Shown here: in pieces, positions 1-12,000 of the stretch
Numbering within the stretch: the first letter of the stretch is position 1
Layout: each line of letters opens with the position of its first letter
Assembly: GCA_020796225.1 (NCBI GenBank)
Contig: CM036762.1
Span: 17,531,286 to 17,595,285 of the forward strand
Reading direction: 5' to 3'
Origin: Arion vulgaris
Taxonomy: Eukaryota; Mollusca; Gastropoda; Stylommatophora; Arionidae
DNA: 64,000 nucleotides
The notes under the pieces: generated by a model
Told to the model about the DNA's origin: nothing
Seen by the model: only the letters and a program-made list of their open reading frames with translations
Databases searched by the model: none
Program-made: the position numbers and the translations under genes

Positions 1-183
1 TATGCATTTTATGCTGTACAGGTTGCTTTTTGTGGCGGTACGCGGCTGTTTCATTCTGGAATTAGTTGACACAGGAAATATTTCACAATTGTTAGCATTT
101 CGTGCGATTTTCATTGGCACAGGAACGGAGCAATTATGGGGTGACCCGTTGCAGTGAAGTTGGAACCGTACTTATGAACTATG
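1..183. other. Unassigned left flank
   Basis: This short stretch lies before the first duplicated block and has no counterpart in front of the second block, where the shared sequence begins only at about 12086. It contains no convincing ORF or repeat. It marks the left breakpoint of the duplication or an insertion there. Confidence 0.4.
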
Positions 184-1004
184 AACAATCACAATATTGA
201 GAAAAAGAAAGTTAGGAGAGTCCATTATAACAAGTGAACAGTGAAAGAATGTTACGAGACATTGCATGTAGAAACTATCACAAGAGATTGTCGTACATGT
301 TGAAAAAACGATTACATCCGTAGGATATGAAGTACCTGTCAGTTTATATTTCTAGGCACGAGTATGAAGAAGATTGTAGGATTAATTACTTTCCTCATTT
401 GTGAAACGTCTTGTGTATGATATGAACACACAACCCTTTTATGTTCAATCCGAAAAACAAACAATCAACAAGGTGGTGAAACAATTTTATGCTGTGTTCG
501 TGATTAAAGGTACATGTGCAAGAAATTTCATCATACTCCAACTATTGTTTATTTGTTACTCCATGATTATTTGCCTCAAGCCGAGCACGTAGACTGCTTT
601 CATTGTTTTCTCACTCAGCGTATTTGGCTTAGATTTGCTGACATAGACCCAGGAAGAGATCAACTGTCAACTAGTACGGAGAATGCAAAACTAGGAGGCA
701 ACATAAGAAAGAAGAACTATTGTTGGATAAGATTGATGAATCAAATATAAGAGTTGAATGTGTAGAATGTATACATCATTATCAGCAACAAGTTTGTCCT
801 GATCGGAAATTTTCATCCTGTTTTCCAAATTTATCTCTCTCATTGACGAACTGAAAATGACAGCTTCCGACGCCTGGACATCTTGTACAGAATAGAGAGT
901 TTTTCATTACTGCTGTCATGGGAGACGAGTTCCAGAAGGGACAAGCTACTTGATGATGATGATGATGATGATATCAGACCAACCTGATATCTCAAAAGTG
1001 ACTT

Positions 1005-1502
1005 TGTGAGCGAGCCATTCTGACATCTAAGAAGGAAACTGCATCTGCAATAAATGATTACCTTTCTAGGTAAGATTCCATGGGAGGATAAGATCTACGA
1101 GTCAGTAGACAGTGTATTGAAAGAAGACAACGCTGTTAACTACCCTGTAGAGTTTCTGAACTCCTTGATTCCACCTGGTTTGCTCCCCCACGTCCACAGA
1201 TTAAAACTCAAGATCAGGGCCCCAATAATGTTCGATGAGAAATCTGAACACCCCATCTCTTTGTAATGGCACCTGGTTGTGAATATCAAGCTTAAAATCT
1301 AATCTGGTAGTAGCGATAATATTAACTGGTTGTGCCGCGCAGGACACTGCGTATTCGTACATTTCATACCACTTATTCCAAGTGACTGCCCTTTTGAGTA
1401 CAAGCGCCTGCAGTTTCCAATTAATCTCTGTATGACAATGACTTTCAACAAAGCTCAGGGACAGTCCTTTAAAGTAGCTGGAATTCACAATTGTAATGTT
1501 CA
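1005..1502 (+). pseudogene. Helitron PIF1-type helicase C-terminal fragment (copy 1)
   Basis: Translated in pieces across frames, this stretch gives the end of a Helitron Rep/helicase protein. The first piece is SERAILTSKKETASAIND. Next come KIYESVDSVL and [17 protein letters not shown], followed by LKLKIRAPIM. Last is PFEYKRLQFPI with NKAQGQSFKVAGI, which corresponds to the late helicase motif (usually NKSQGQ). Known family: the helicase half of the RepHel protein of Helitrons, which move by rolling-circle replication. The copy has frameshifts (for example near 1070) and an in-frame stop at 1264-1266, and it lacks the replication-initiator half and the Walker A region. I could not find Helitron ends. 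It is a dead scrap carried along with the duplicated block. Confidence 0.82.
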
Positions 1503-2003
1503 TGTATGTTTGTATGTCTTTTTACAAACAGATTGTCTTCTTATATGTTATTTTTCTTTCTGACTGCACTACCAGGCAGCAAATATTATTAAACACAGCA
1601 AGAATAGGTCGAATGCTATCACGACCGGCTTAGATATATTCAAGAAATGATGCAAATGACGATTCTGACAACATTCTCTGTTCTTCATAACTTGGATACT
1701 TTTGAGACAGTGGCGGCTATAATTATTGTTGTTGATGGGAGGGATGTGTGGAAAATATTTAGGAAAAATTGTTTTGGGATATGTTATATTTTAGTATTTA
1801 TTATTATTTGTCTATATATGTCCATTTGTTGATTGTAACAATATCATAAATTCTAGTTAAATAAATGTATAACTTTAACAAGTTGAATATATACAATCTT
1901 AATCTTTTGTGTCAAGTTTGAAGTCTAGAGATTATCACTTGTTATCTTGTCAGACATGAATATCAATCGTTTCTCTGGTGACCTGTTGTCAACAATTGCC
2001 GAC

Positions 2004-3098
2004 TTATGCGGTTATAAAATTGGTTATAACGTGCCTAAATTTTGAATTTAACTTGAGATAAAATAGAACATGCATAGAACAGCCTATGGAACTGAATACA
2101 GACGATAATGCCCAAATTGTTGTGTTAAAATTGTTTTGATTTCCAGAGTTTGTTCCCGGAATGGTATAGTACAATATCAGTGCAATTAACTTTGGTATGC
2201 TACTCAATGTAAATGTTATCGACAGATAGAAGACAATTTTCACAAGTCGTCTCTCACGTTTAGATAATGTCGATACCGTCTTGGTACACAAAAATAATGT
2301 CCTTACAGAATTATTTCGAGATTCAAGAATTGACGAAGTTTGTCGAATTCTTGAGGAAACATTAAGAGAATACCACATCCACATTGCAGACACGATAATA
2401 ATAGCCTGAGATAGACACCATATGAACACTCCGAATACTGTGCTAAGTATAAGTTTGTATAATGCGAATGCTGTAACATAGAATACCGTCGATACATATT
2501 CTGACGTCTTATTCAACGATGTATTTGTAATTAAAAACACATTTCCTCTGTGTTGGAATATATTGATAACTAAAACAGGTATGTGAACACCAATATATAT
2601 AATGTAGATTGTAAGTATGAAGATAATACATCGGGATCTTGTGAAGATATGTTTCACTTTAAATGGAAAAACCACACAGAAACATCTTTCGGTTGATATC
2701 ATGGCAGTGATCGAACAAGAAACTCCATAGATCGTATCATTGATCCACTGCAAATTGTAACTACCTAAATACCTGACATAAAGAGAATTGCTTGGGTACA
2801 AGAGTTCTGTTACAAAACAGATACAGCTTGCTAGTTGTATGATTGTAACAAGGTAATCAGTAAATGATAGAGCAAAGAGTCCTATACTCATGCTGTCTTT
2901 GAGACCAAGTTTGAAGAAGACGATCATATTCAGGAGATTAGTGGTCATCCCAAGAATGGAAACAATGGTCGAAATGGTAATGTTTACAAAGATGTGGACG
3001 TATACCATGACGTCATCGCCAATAATCTGTGACGTCTTGTACACTTTATTAGTTGTAGTATCTTGGTGATGCCAGACCAACATATCAGCTTCAGACAT
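2004..3098 (-). CDS. Rhodopsin-like receptor A1, chemosensory-receptor type
   Basis: An intact single-exon ORF of 364 residues on the minus strand. Seven hydrophobic segments lie at about 35-61, 70-95, 118-140, 156-180, 212-245, 285-312 and 325-350. TM1 carries TNLLNM. TM2 carries LSFTD with Asp81 at position 2.50. TM3 ends in ERC (residues 137-139) in place of DRY and is followed by FPFKVKHIFTRSRC. TM6 keeps a proline (LSSIP). TM7 ends HVLFY and then NSKFR, so the NPxxY motif is changed but the final Tyr and the helix-8 Phe remain. Sequons lie at Asn39, Asn192 and Asn196. The second extracellular loop has no Cys, so the usual TM3-loop disulfide seems absent. The start is chosen because the MSEAD beginning and the cacacaATG context recur in the other A copies. 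The style matches molluscan chemosensory receptors; the ligand is unknown. A neuropeptide-receptor-like role is the main alternative. Confidence 0.88.
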   Translation of the reverse strand: MSEADMLVWHHQDTTTNKVYKTSQIIGDDVMVYVHIFVNITISTIVSILGMTTNLLNMIVFFKLGLKDSMSIGLFALSFTDYLVTIIQLASCICFVTELLYPSNSLYVRYLGSYNLQWINDTIYGVSCSITAMISTERCFCVVFPFKVKHIFTRSRCIIFILTIYIIYIGVHIPVLVINIFQHRGNVFLITNTSLNKTSEYVSTVFYVTAFALYKLILSTVFGVFIWCLSQAIIIVSAMWMWYSLNVSSRIRQTSSILESRNNSVRTLFLCTKTVSTLSKRERRLVKIVFYLSITFTLSSIPKLIALILYYTIPGTNSGNQNNFNTTIWALSSVFSSIGCSMHVLFYLKLNSKFRHVITNFITA

Positions 3099-3834
3099 TG
3101 TGTGTATATAAAATGTTCATCAGTCGTTAACATATATTGCTGCCTATTGATGTAACAACACATTAACAGTTAGTTAAGTTTACTGCATACCAACCTCCCG
3201 GTGTAACATCCCTCCTGTAGTCGATGTCTTAGTTTCGTATCTCTTGTTGAATATGAGTATCGCTACTTTCTGAATTGTAAAAATAAATAAATTCATATTT
3301 CTTAGTCTCAGCACATTTGCATTACTATATTTCTTTTTACGGTCTATTCTCATTTACCTTAATTTTATATTTAAAAATACATTGATACTTTTATTTTGTA
3401 TTCCATGTCCAGTTTTACACATTAATTTAGTTTTTGTTCTAAATTCACATTTTTCAATTATCGATGACAGTTATGAATCCACCATGGTGACTGTGTCTAT
3501 AATGTCTTTCATGTAGAACGGTAGTCTCGTATTCAATTGTTTTCTTGTAACTGTTTCTTGATAACTAGACTTTCTGATTGAAACTTTCCTAACACGACAC
3601 AAGAAGATTGATTTGTTAATCTTAATACAACAAATATTTCGATGATTTCCAGAATAGTATTTATAATTGTGTATAAAAACGATGAACAACAGTTACCGTT
3701 ACACATAAATATCTAAACGTTTCTGAAATGGTTACTTTCTGTTATATTATTGACCTATTTATGACGATCCGATTATTTTCGGCCATAATATTTGATTTAA
3801 GTTAATTACATATCCTTTACAGGACTTTGCGAAT

Positions 3835-4040
3835 CAACCCCAGCTTTTTAACGCTGTTTGTGATTTTCTAGACATTATTACGTTCAGTAGTTTGCCATTG
3901 CTGTCTGAACGGGTGGTGCCATCGTCCTTTTGTAATAATCCACTCGAAACAATTTGCAACCAAACTGTCCACAGCGTGATTCGAACTCGCGAACTCAGAA
4001 CGTCGGGGTTAATAGAGTGAGTCACTAACCCCTAAGATAT
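3835..4040 (-). mobile_element. tRNA-derived SINE, family 1 (copy in block 1)
   Basis: Read on the minus strand, a tRNA-like head comes first, with an A-box-like GGGGTTAGTGACTCA and a B box GAGTTCGAATCACGC. A body with CAATGGCAAACTACTGAACG follows. The head does not close into an acceptor stem, so this is a SINE rather than a tRNA gene. Relatives lie at 16378-16575 (the duplicate of this insertion) and 49985-50205 (an independent, diverged insertion with its own head). Confidence 0.75.
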
Positions 4041-4314
4041 TTGATTGACACGAAGAAATACTTGACAGTAGATGTATGTAAAATTACTGCACGGACACAA
4101 CTTCCAAAATTAATCATAATCCTCACCTGATCTTCTTCATTTAATAACATATTTAAAATATGCAATCTTTATAGTTGAGAAAGAAACCTTGCTGTTTCAG
4201 GTAATCTATAGACTTTCTAATAATACAATACATTTCATTGATTCAAAGAGATAAAAAGTCACACACATGTTGAATGCATACCAACAGCAAGAAATATATG
4301 TATTGTACTTCGGA

Positions 4315-4925
4315 AATGGAGAATTACTACATCAAGTAAAAAACTTCTTATATCTCGGTCAGATGATAACAGATGATGGCAGATGTATAACAGAAATTTA
4401 AAAGAGAATAGGAATGGCCAAGGATAATTTCAATAGTATGAGAAAGTTACTGACATCCAAACAAATCACAAACAGGCTAAAAATGAGAATGATCAAATGC
4501 TATATATATCCTATATTAATGTATGGCTCGAAACATGGACAATGAACAAGCAGTTAGAAGACAGTATTGATGCATTTGAGATGTGGATATATAGAAGAAT
4601 AGGCAGAGTTTCATGGACAGAAAAACAGACAAATAAACAAGTTTTAGGAAAACTAGGCATGAAGAAACAATTATTAAGAGAAATTAAATTCAGACAAGTA
4701 AAGTATTTTGGGCACATAAAAAGACATGACACCATGATAAAACATTTACTAGAGGGAAAGTTGAGGGGAGAAGAGCAAGAGGAAGACCGAGAGATAAGTG
4801 GGAGGAAACTTTAAGAAATGGACAGGTTACAGTCTGGCAGTGTGCAACACCAAGACGAAAGACAGAGGATGCTGGAGATTCATTGCAGCCAACCTTCGAT
4901 GTGGAGACGGCACCTGATGATGATG
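4315..4925 (+). mobile_element. 5'-truncated LINE fragment with target-site duplication
   Basis: About 611 bp encoding the end of a LINE reverse transcriptase. The reading runs FLYLGQMITDDGRC, then a thumb-like stretch with YIYPILMYGS, then the C-terminal region with YFGHIKRHD, with stops and shifts between. It ends in a GATGATGATG run, typical of LINEs with a microsatellite-like 3' end. It is flanked by ACTTCGGA at 4307-4314 and 4926-4933. The unoccupied site is visible in the duplicate at 16839-16846, where the same host DNA reads ACTTAGGA without the insert. Truncation at the 5' end plus a target-site duplication fits target-primed reverse transcription. The most likely clade is RTE-like, from the style of the protein. 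Confidence 0.85.
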
Positions 4926-6234
4926 ACTTCGGACATGTCCATATGTGCTCCGATCTCCATCGCAATATCTCCAACAGTATCCCGCGACTAACCGTACCAG
5001 TTAGATGCGGATTGAGGAGCATACGCCTATTGAGCTGTTCATTTCTTGCCACTTCAATCTTCAATCCAAGATCTTGCAATCTAGCTGTAGACTTTGATTG
5101 GTTTAGTTAAATGTCCTCTTTGCGCCCACTTCTATGAAAACTTTCAAAATGTCAGCTCTATTCATTTCTACATAAGTAAAATATTAAATACATGGAACAT
5201 CTTAGAACGTCATAGAATATAACCAGTCCAAATTGTTATAACATTACAGCCATTTATCTACAACATGAGAGATATGATTCATCAATATATGTTGACAATT
5301 AAGAAAACTAAAGTTTTATTTCTACATAACAATTGTAAGATGACAAAGTTAACACAAATTATTTCTACCACAACGTATTTATTCTTTAATGTTTTAATAT
5401 ACAAGTTAGTTTATATTTACATCTAATTTTCTTCACAAGTCATCAGGGAGTTAGCATTGTTTTATATTTACTAAATGATTATACATGAAAATTAAATATG
5501 AATACTTTAAATTGTACATAACTTTCTTCGTTACTTTTATGTATACAAGTTATTTATTAACTGTACAATAAGCAAACATGTAACCGTGTAGAAAGTCGAT
5601 TGTTGCAGTTTGTGTTATTTAATGATCAAATACATACGCCCTACAGTTGTTGATTACCTCGTCGTTAGAAGTCGTAAATTAAAAAGAATTAACAACTAGT
5701 AAATAGTCACTGTTGGATTTTGTCTATTCTACTAAGGAAAATACAAACCTGACGTACACAGAATGATAATTCTCGAAATTAAACAAATATGCTTTCGTTT
5801 GTCTGTATGAATAATTCATCTGAATATAGCTAGCTATAAATAAACATATCATTATATTAGCAGCTACTGAGTCTCACGTGGAAGATGACCATATACTTGC
5901 TGACTAAACTATTGACTGAAATATGCTAGTAGATTTAATTAGAAGAAATGTTATGATATTTTATTACTTACAGCAAACATTTTTAGAATAAGAAGACATT
6001 ACGACATGTGGTTATTCAGTTCACATTTGAAACATAATTATATTGTGTAGTTTAATATTAGTTCTGACACCAACAAGTACATATAACTTAGATATCTGGT
6101 AAATGTAAGAACATTTATGTTGCTACAACGGAGCAGTGTAACATAATACATTGAAGCTGAGATCAAGTATTTGTTGATAGATTGACAATATTATCATAGA
6201 TGCACTATGTATGTATATATTATACAATTAATGG

Positions 6235-6483
6235 TTAGTCTCTGTGACTAACTGGGCTGTTTACATTGCATACCGAAAATCGTGAGTTTGAATCCGGACT
6301 GTGCAGTTTTGTTTTCGAGTCCATTGTTTCCAGGTATACTTAGAACTGTTGTTATAACTACGGAGTCCCTGCTATGTGCGATATTATCGGCAGGTTGCCT
6401 GATATTTCTGCGGTTAGGGACCGAGCCATATGGGAAAACCAGTGCAATGAAGTCATGCAATCGTCTTTAGACCGTTTAGACTT
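6235..6483 (+). mobile_element. tRNA-derived SINE, family 2 (copy in block 1)
   Basis: The head has the B-box sequence GAGTTTGAATCCGG at about 6283, with a decayed A box before it (better preserved in the duplicate at 18130-18387, where it reads TGGCTTAGTG). A body of about 170 bp follows, with GGTTAGGGACCGAGCC. The block duplication ends within or at the end of this SINE in both copies (near GACCGTTTAGAC), so its edge may be the breakpoint or the site where later elements inserted. Confidence 0.6.
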
Positions 6484-6979
6484 CTGGAATGACGTATTTT
6501 TGGCAATTAGACTGGACACTTAGCTAGAGGATGACAGGGAAGTAGGACGAAGACCACTAGAACGACGAACATAGCTTAGGAAGACAGAGATTAGGCAGTT
6601 GGACACAGACAATGGAGTAATAGAGAAAGACAGAGAGTTGGACAGTTAGAGAGACATAGGTAAATAGTAATGACGTATTTGAACAGTGGATTAGAACGGA
6701 CATGGCAGCTAGTTAAGGTTTAACGGACATAGCTAGAGGTAGATGGGCCGTTTGTATAAACGGTCCTGGACGCTTTGGGGGAGCTGGTAGTTAGTTTGAG
6801 TTAGACTGGGATCAGTAACACGCAGAGATAGACAGAGAGAAAAACAGAGTGTTGATAAGAGAGAAATACTGACCGCATGAGAGAGGAAAACGAATGGTAT
6901 TGTATCTATGTATCGAGTGGTGAAGAGTTGTAAATTTAGATATTTTGTTGTTGTATGATAATACGGGGGGTAGGGCAGG
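6484..6979. other. Purine-rich spacer before the LINE
   Basis: This stretch is present only between the two duplicated blocks. It is rich in GGACA, GAGA and TTAGAC words and has no ORF on the plus strand. It may be the 5' untranslated part of the LINE that follows or older debris. The minus-strand ORF reaching across 6733-7200 has low-complexity composition and no recognisable domain. Confidence 0.3.
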
Positions 6980-9900
6980 AGATGGTAGGGATAGTACCTC
7001 ACGGTGAGAGGCAGTCGTGTCCTTCTTAGGGCGACCTGGAGCCTATTTGGTTCCCCACTCCTACCCAGCTCGCGTATGGCTCCTCGAGTCTGCTTGTGTA
7101 CAGCAGCGCCACCCTCCCTGGAACAGCCTGGTATCGGGTTCAGGGCACACCAGAGATCAGCATGGTTAAGTGGCCAGAACCAATCAGAAAGTAATGGCAA
7201 ACTACTGATTGTATGTTGCCAAGAACTTGATGCAGAACATGAAATTAACTAAAACTCAAAGATCTGATGGCGTGTCCCCTAGGCCAGTCAGACCAATTCT
7301 GCGAACTGGGGAAGAGAAAGATGACAGATCAAGTACAAGTAAATGTGATGACGACCAAAAGCCCGACTGTCTTACTGCGGAAAGACCTACCATTGGACTA
7401 AGGAAGAAAATGAGAATAGGAACATGGAGTGTAAGGAGTCCTTACCATGGCAAACTCCATATGATTTGCAATGAGATGGAGAGAACGAAAACACCAATAC
7501 TTGGAATAACCGAGCACAGATGGGCTGGCCAGGGCACTTTAAAACCTCAACAGGTGACACAGTAATATACTCAGGGAAGGCAAAAGTGGACAGAGTGGAG
7601 TTGGTTTCATTTTGGCAAAGAAAATATCCACAACACTACTCGGTTACAATCCTATCGACGACCGACTCATCATGTTGAGATTACAGACAAAAAATAGAAA
7701 GATTACAATAATACAAACATACGCTCCAACAACCACAGCTCCTGATGACGAGATCGACGAATTCTATACAATTTTACAAGGAGCAATAGATAAAGTTGGC
7801 AAAAGAGACATCATGATCGTAATTGGCGATTTCAGCGCCAAGGTTGGCTAGGAAACAGATGAAGAAGAGGAAAAGATAAAAGGTCCTTTCAGCATAAAAC
7901 AGCGCAACGAAAGAGGCACAAAACTAATTGAATTCTGCCTAGAAAATAATCTCTCCATTACGAACACCCTTAGCAGGCAACATCCAAGAAGACTATACAC
8001 CGGAACCTCACCAGATGGCAACGCCAAAATCAAATAGATTACATCTTGGTCCAGAGAAGATGGATAACGGGTATTCTATCAGTAAAGACACTACCCGTAG
8101 CAGACTGTGACTCCGCCCATGAACTGTTGGTGGCAGAGTTTAAATTAATACTGAAGGCAACAAAGAAAGCAGCTGGCCCTATACGTTATGATACAAATGC
8201 TATTCCACTAGAATACAACATAGAAATATAAAACAAATTTGACATACTAATGGCGGCTCAAGAGGACATGACACCTGACGAACTGGCAACACAAGCAAGA
8301 GATATATTACTCTCCACCGCACAAAACATCATACGCAGGAAAGTATACCAGCAACAGGTCTACATAACTGAAAAACACTGAAGCTAATTGAAGAAAGAAG
8401 AAAGCTAAAACAGACGGGGTTAAAACGAAACAGCACTGAATATAACAACTGCTCAAGAGAAGTTAAGAAAGGAATCCGAAAAGACAAGATACAACACATA
8501 GTCACCCCATGCAATAAAATTGATGAATTAAGAAAACAAGGGAAGAGAGAGAAATGTACAACGAAATTAATAGAATGACACGTGACTTCAGCCCATCAAT
8601 ACAAGTCATAAACGAAAACAATGGCAAAACATTAACAGAAAAGAAAGATGTTCTAGAAAGATGGCGTGAATACTGCAGAAACATGTATGAAGACACATCT
8701 AAAAATCCACATAAGATAATAACAGAAAGCGAAGAGACAGAACCAGAGCCCATGTTGAATGAAGTGCGCCTGGCCATCAAAAGCCTGAAGAGAGGGAAGT
8801 CACCAGGGTGCGATGATATACCAGCGGAATTGATTCAAGCAGGTGGGGAGGCCAGTGTTCGTGTATATCATAAATTGTGCACAAAGATATGGAATAGCTC
8901 CTCCTGGCCAAAGGAATGGAAATGATCAGTATTTATACCTATTTCAAAGAAGGGAAACATGAAACTATGCACCAACTACAGAACTATTGCCCTTTAAGTC
9001 ACGCCAGCAAAATCCTATTAAAAATCATAATGAACAGGATGGAACAAAAATTAGAAGATGAAATACACGAAACACAAGCAGGTTTCAGAAGAGGTTGAGG
9101 CACTAGATATCATATCTGTAGCATGAGACTCATTATCGAGAAATGCAGAGAATACAACATAGACCTGCATGCATGTTTCATAGACTATAGCAAGGCTTTC
9201 GACCATATACAACACTAGAAAATGTGGAACATCATGAAAGACATGCATTTTCCAACACACATAATACAACTAATAGAATCTCTATACCACGAACAACATG
9301 CAACCATTCAAATAGGAGGTGAAATAGCTGAATGGTTCGAGATTCAAAAGGAAGTACGACAGGGATGTATTTTGTCACCATACTTATTCAACATATATGC
9401 AGAGAACATCATGAGGAATGTAAAAGACGATGCCAACTATGTGAATTACGACCCTCACACTATAAGCGGAAAATGCATACCAAAGCTTAGATACGCAGAC
9501 GATACAGTATTATTATCCACCAGCAAAGAAGGTTTGGAAAACCTAATCATGACGACCAAGAAACATAGTGAAGACCAACATCTGTATTTTAATACACAAA
9601 AAACAAAAATCATGCCAACTGACAAAGCAAAAGGCTCACCTAACATCCAAATAAACAATGAAGAACTCCAATGTGTAGAGAGCTACTAATATCTGGGCTC
9701 AATGATTAACAATAACGGTGACTGCTCCAAAGAGATCTCAAGAAGATTGGCAATAGCAATCAAGAAGTTAAATACAATGAAGAACATGTGGCAAAGCACC
9801 ATCAAAATATTAAAATTAAAAATATTGAGAGCATGCATTTTCCCTGTGGCTACTTATGGTTGTGAATCATGGACTATTACACAAAAATTAAGAACGAAAA

Positions 9901-10252
9901 TCCAGTCCTTCGAAACTAAATGCTACAGAAAGATCCTACGAATACCATGGACAGAAAAAAAGAACACTGATGTCCTGAAAGAACTAAACGTTAAAGAGAA
10001 TTGCCTGATAAACAACATACTATACAAAAAATTACATACTTTGGTCACATCAAGCGTCACGATGGCCTGGCAAGAAAAATACTAGAGGGCATGGTCCCAG
10101 GACGCAGAGGCAGACCAAGAAGAAGATGGCTACAAGATATTAATGAAACCATGAACATGACCATCGACAAAGTGGGTGAACTGGCCAGATACAGAGTGAA
10201 TTTCAGATGTGCTATAACAGAGTTGATTAAGTCATTAAGTGATTGTCATTAA
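6980..10252 (+). mobile_element. Degenerate RTE-like LINE (endonuclease plus reverse transcriptase)
   Basis: A near full-length but dead non-LTR retrotransposon. From about 7410 it encodes an apurinic-type endonuclease: MRIGTWSVRSP, GITEHRWAGQG, QTYAPTT, VIGDFSAKVG (normally GDFNAKVG), IKIDYILV, and a late His in SAHELLVAEF. The reverse transcriptase follows, with GKSPGCDDIPAELIQAGG at about 8795, YSKAFDHI, VRQGCILSPYLFN and the catalytic RYADDTVLL at about 9490. The C-terminal part has YGCESWT, TYFGHIKRHDG and GRRGRPRRRWLQDI. The reading frame is broken by stops at about 7849, 8036, 9096, 9218 and 9687 and by frameshifts. The endonuclease and reverse transcriptase style fits the RTE clade; that assignment is from memory of the family, not a search. 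The 5' part at about 7190 has a GGCAAACTACTG word also found in the SINE family 1 body. No target-site duplication was identified. Confidence 0.85.
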
Positions 10253-10319
10253 GAACTTAATTACAACAAACGACCTTTCTACTAGTGCATCATCACTGTG
10301 TGATCGATAGCTGTTTGGG
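10253..10319. other. Junction between LINE and Penelope-like fragment
   Basis: About 70 bases that cannot be assigned with confidence to either element. They may be the LINE 3' end or the decayed start of the Penelope-like reverse transcriptase. Confidence 0.3.
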
Positions 10320-11105
10320 TAAACCCGCCTTTTATATGCTCCCAAAATTCATAAACTCCACAATCCCGGTAGGCCTATTGTTTCTGCTTGCTCTTGCCCT
10401 ACGGAACACATCTCCGAATTTCTTGATAGTATCTTTAATCCCATAGTCACCACACTCCCGTCATTTTTGAAAGATATGAACCACGCTTTGTTTGTCTTGT
10501 TTTCCGTTGAGTTGCTACCCGAGAGAACCTACCGTCTCTTCCTCCTTGATGTGTGTTCGTTGTACACTTCCATATCTCATCCTGACGGCCTTAAAGCTCT
10601 CCAGTTCTTTCTCGATAGGAGAACTAATCCACTTGTGTCAACTTCTGCTCTCCTTCGTCTTGCGGAACTAGTTCTCACTCTTAACTCCTTTCAGTTTAAT
10701 GACCAATTCTTTGAGCAGATCAGTGGGTTTGCCATGGGTACTAAAATGGGACCTAGTTATGCTTGTCTATTCATGGGTTATCTTGAACACCTAGTATGGA
10801 CTACATATGATGGCCCCTTCCGTCTGTCTATCACAGATACATTGATTGCTGTATTGGCATTACTGATATGCCTGAAGCCGATTTATCACGCTTCATTAAT
10901 TTCATTAATGTTTTCAACCCTACTATTCGTTTTACTTCTCACATCTCCACTACTTGTGTCAACTTTCTTGACATTACTATCTCCATCCGCCTATCCACTA
11001 TCACTACATCAGTATATTACAAGCCTACTGATGCACATAGTTTTCTCCTTTATACTTCTTCCCATCCCCGGGCTTGTCGTGACTCTTTGCCAAAAAATAT
11101 CTTGC
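10320..11105 (+). pseudogene. Penelope-like element reverse transcriptase fragment
   Basis: The reading gives KPAFYMLPK, then after a frameshift PIVSACSCPTEHISEFLD and LPSFLKDMNHALF. A longer open stretch follows with LLDVCSLYTSI and GFAMGTKMGPSYACLFMG. After another shift comes the catalytic region as RYIDC where an active enzyme has YIDD, then FINVFNPTIRFT, NFLDITISI, SVYYKPTDAHSF and a final SHPRACRDSLP. These are hallmarks of Penelope-like elements, a reverse transcriptase lineage related to telomerase. The element is broken by at least two frameshifts and by loss of a catalytic Asp. I see no GIY-YIG endonuclease downstream; the sequence runs straight into tandem repeats. Confidence 0.85.
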
Positions 11106-12000
11106 CCTTAATAACCTAAAAATTATCTTCCCTTATATAAACCAATAGTTATCTCCCCTTAGTAAATCCATCTTTGTCTTTGCTCCTATGCGTATGTTGC
11201 TATATAAACCCTATTAGCCTCTCAAATACTACCTAAGTGCCCCAATGTATAATGAAATTATCTCCCCCTTAATAACCCACAAATTATCTCCCCTTTTATA
11301 AACCAATAGTTATCTCGCCCTTAGTAAATCCTTATTTGGCTTTGCTCCACCCCTAGGGGGGGGGAGTATATTACTATATAAGCTATATTAAGTGTGGGGT
11401 AGGGTGGCGTATATTCTTATATAAACCATATTAGCCCCTCAAATACTACCTAAGTACCCCATTACAACCTGAAAATTATCTCCCCCTTATATAAACCAAT
11501 AGTTATCTCCCTTAGTAAATCTTCTTTGCTTTGCTCCACCCCTAGTGGTGGAGTATATTACTATATAAATTATATTAAGGGTGGGGTAGGGTGTCGTATA
11601 TTGCTCTTGCCTATCTATTAGCACCAGAACTGATACCTAAGTACCCCCTTACAACCTAAAATTATCTCCCCCTTATATAAACCAATAGTTATCTCCCCTT
11701 TGTAAATCCTTATTTGGCTTTTGCTTCACCCCTAGGGGTGGGGTATATTACTATATAAGCTATATAAAGGGTGGGATTGGGTGGAGTATATCCTTATATA
11801 AACCCTATTAGCCCCTCAAATGGGGCTTAAGTACCCAATGTATAATAAAATTATCTCCCCTTAATAACCTACAAATGATCTCCCCCTTATATAAACCCAT
11901 AGTTATCTTCCCCTTAGTACATCCTTCTTTGTCTTTGCTCTTATCCGACTACTAGGAACGCCTTTGAGTATATCCTTCACTTCTATATTATTTGCCCACA
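11106..12000. repeat. Imperfect tandem repeat, units of about 160-215 bp
   Basis: Five units can be followed by the word ACCAATAGTTATCT or its variants at about 11141, 11302, 11495, 11681 and 11895. Each unit has TTATCTCCCC words, a TTAGTAAATCC word and a variable part that in the middle units contains CACCCCTAGGGG. Unit length varies by indels. The array begins immediately after the Penelope-like fragment, so it could belong to that element's terminal region or be an independent array. Confidence 0.75.

Larger units (their letters stand above)
184..6483. repeat. Segmental duplication, copy 1 (about 6.3 kb)
   Basis: Copy 1 matches 12086-18387 in the same orientation, with only a few substitutions per 60 bases by eye over most of its length. 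Both copies contain, in order, a short ORF-bearing stretch, a Helitron helicase scrap, a minus-strand receptor gene (A1 here), a minus-strand SINE, a long AT-rich non-coding stretch and a plus-strand SINE. Copy 1 alone carries a LINE fragment at 4315-4925; copy 2 alone carries about 568 bp at 13796-14363 and extra 26-bp repeats. The small ORFs at 401-750 recur at 12302-12651 without any recognisable domain and I do not call them genes. Non-coding stretches of note are 1504-2003, 3099-3830 and 4935-6234: AT-rich, no ORF, shared with copy 2. Confidence 0.9.

Noticed and set aside
401..750. Two overlapping ORFs (63 and 78 residues), repeated at 12302-12651
   Set aside because: They are kept in both duplicates only because the whole block is recent; the non-coding sequence around them is equally conserved and the third, older copy at 20030 does not keep the frames.
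3090..3125. A TATA-like word (TTTTATATAC) just upstream of the A1 start codon
   Set aside because: It lies only about 10 bp from the ATG and is not kept in A2, A3 or A4, so it is unlikely to be the promoter.
6733..7200. A 155-residue minus-strand ORF
   Set aside because: It lies antisense to the LINE 5' region, has a biased Leu/Ser/Tyr composition and shows no domain.
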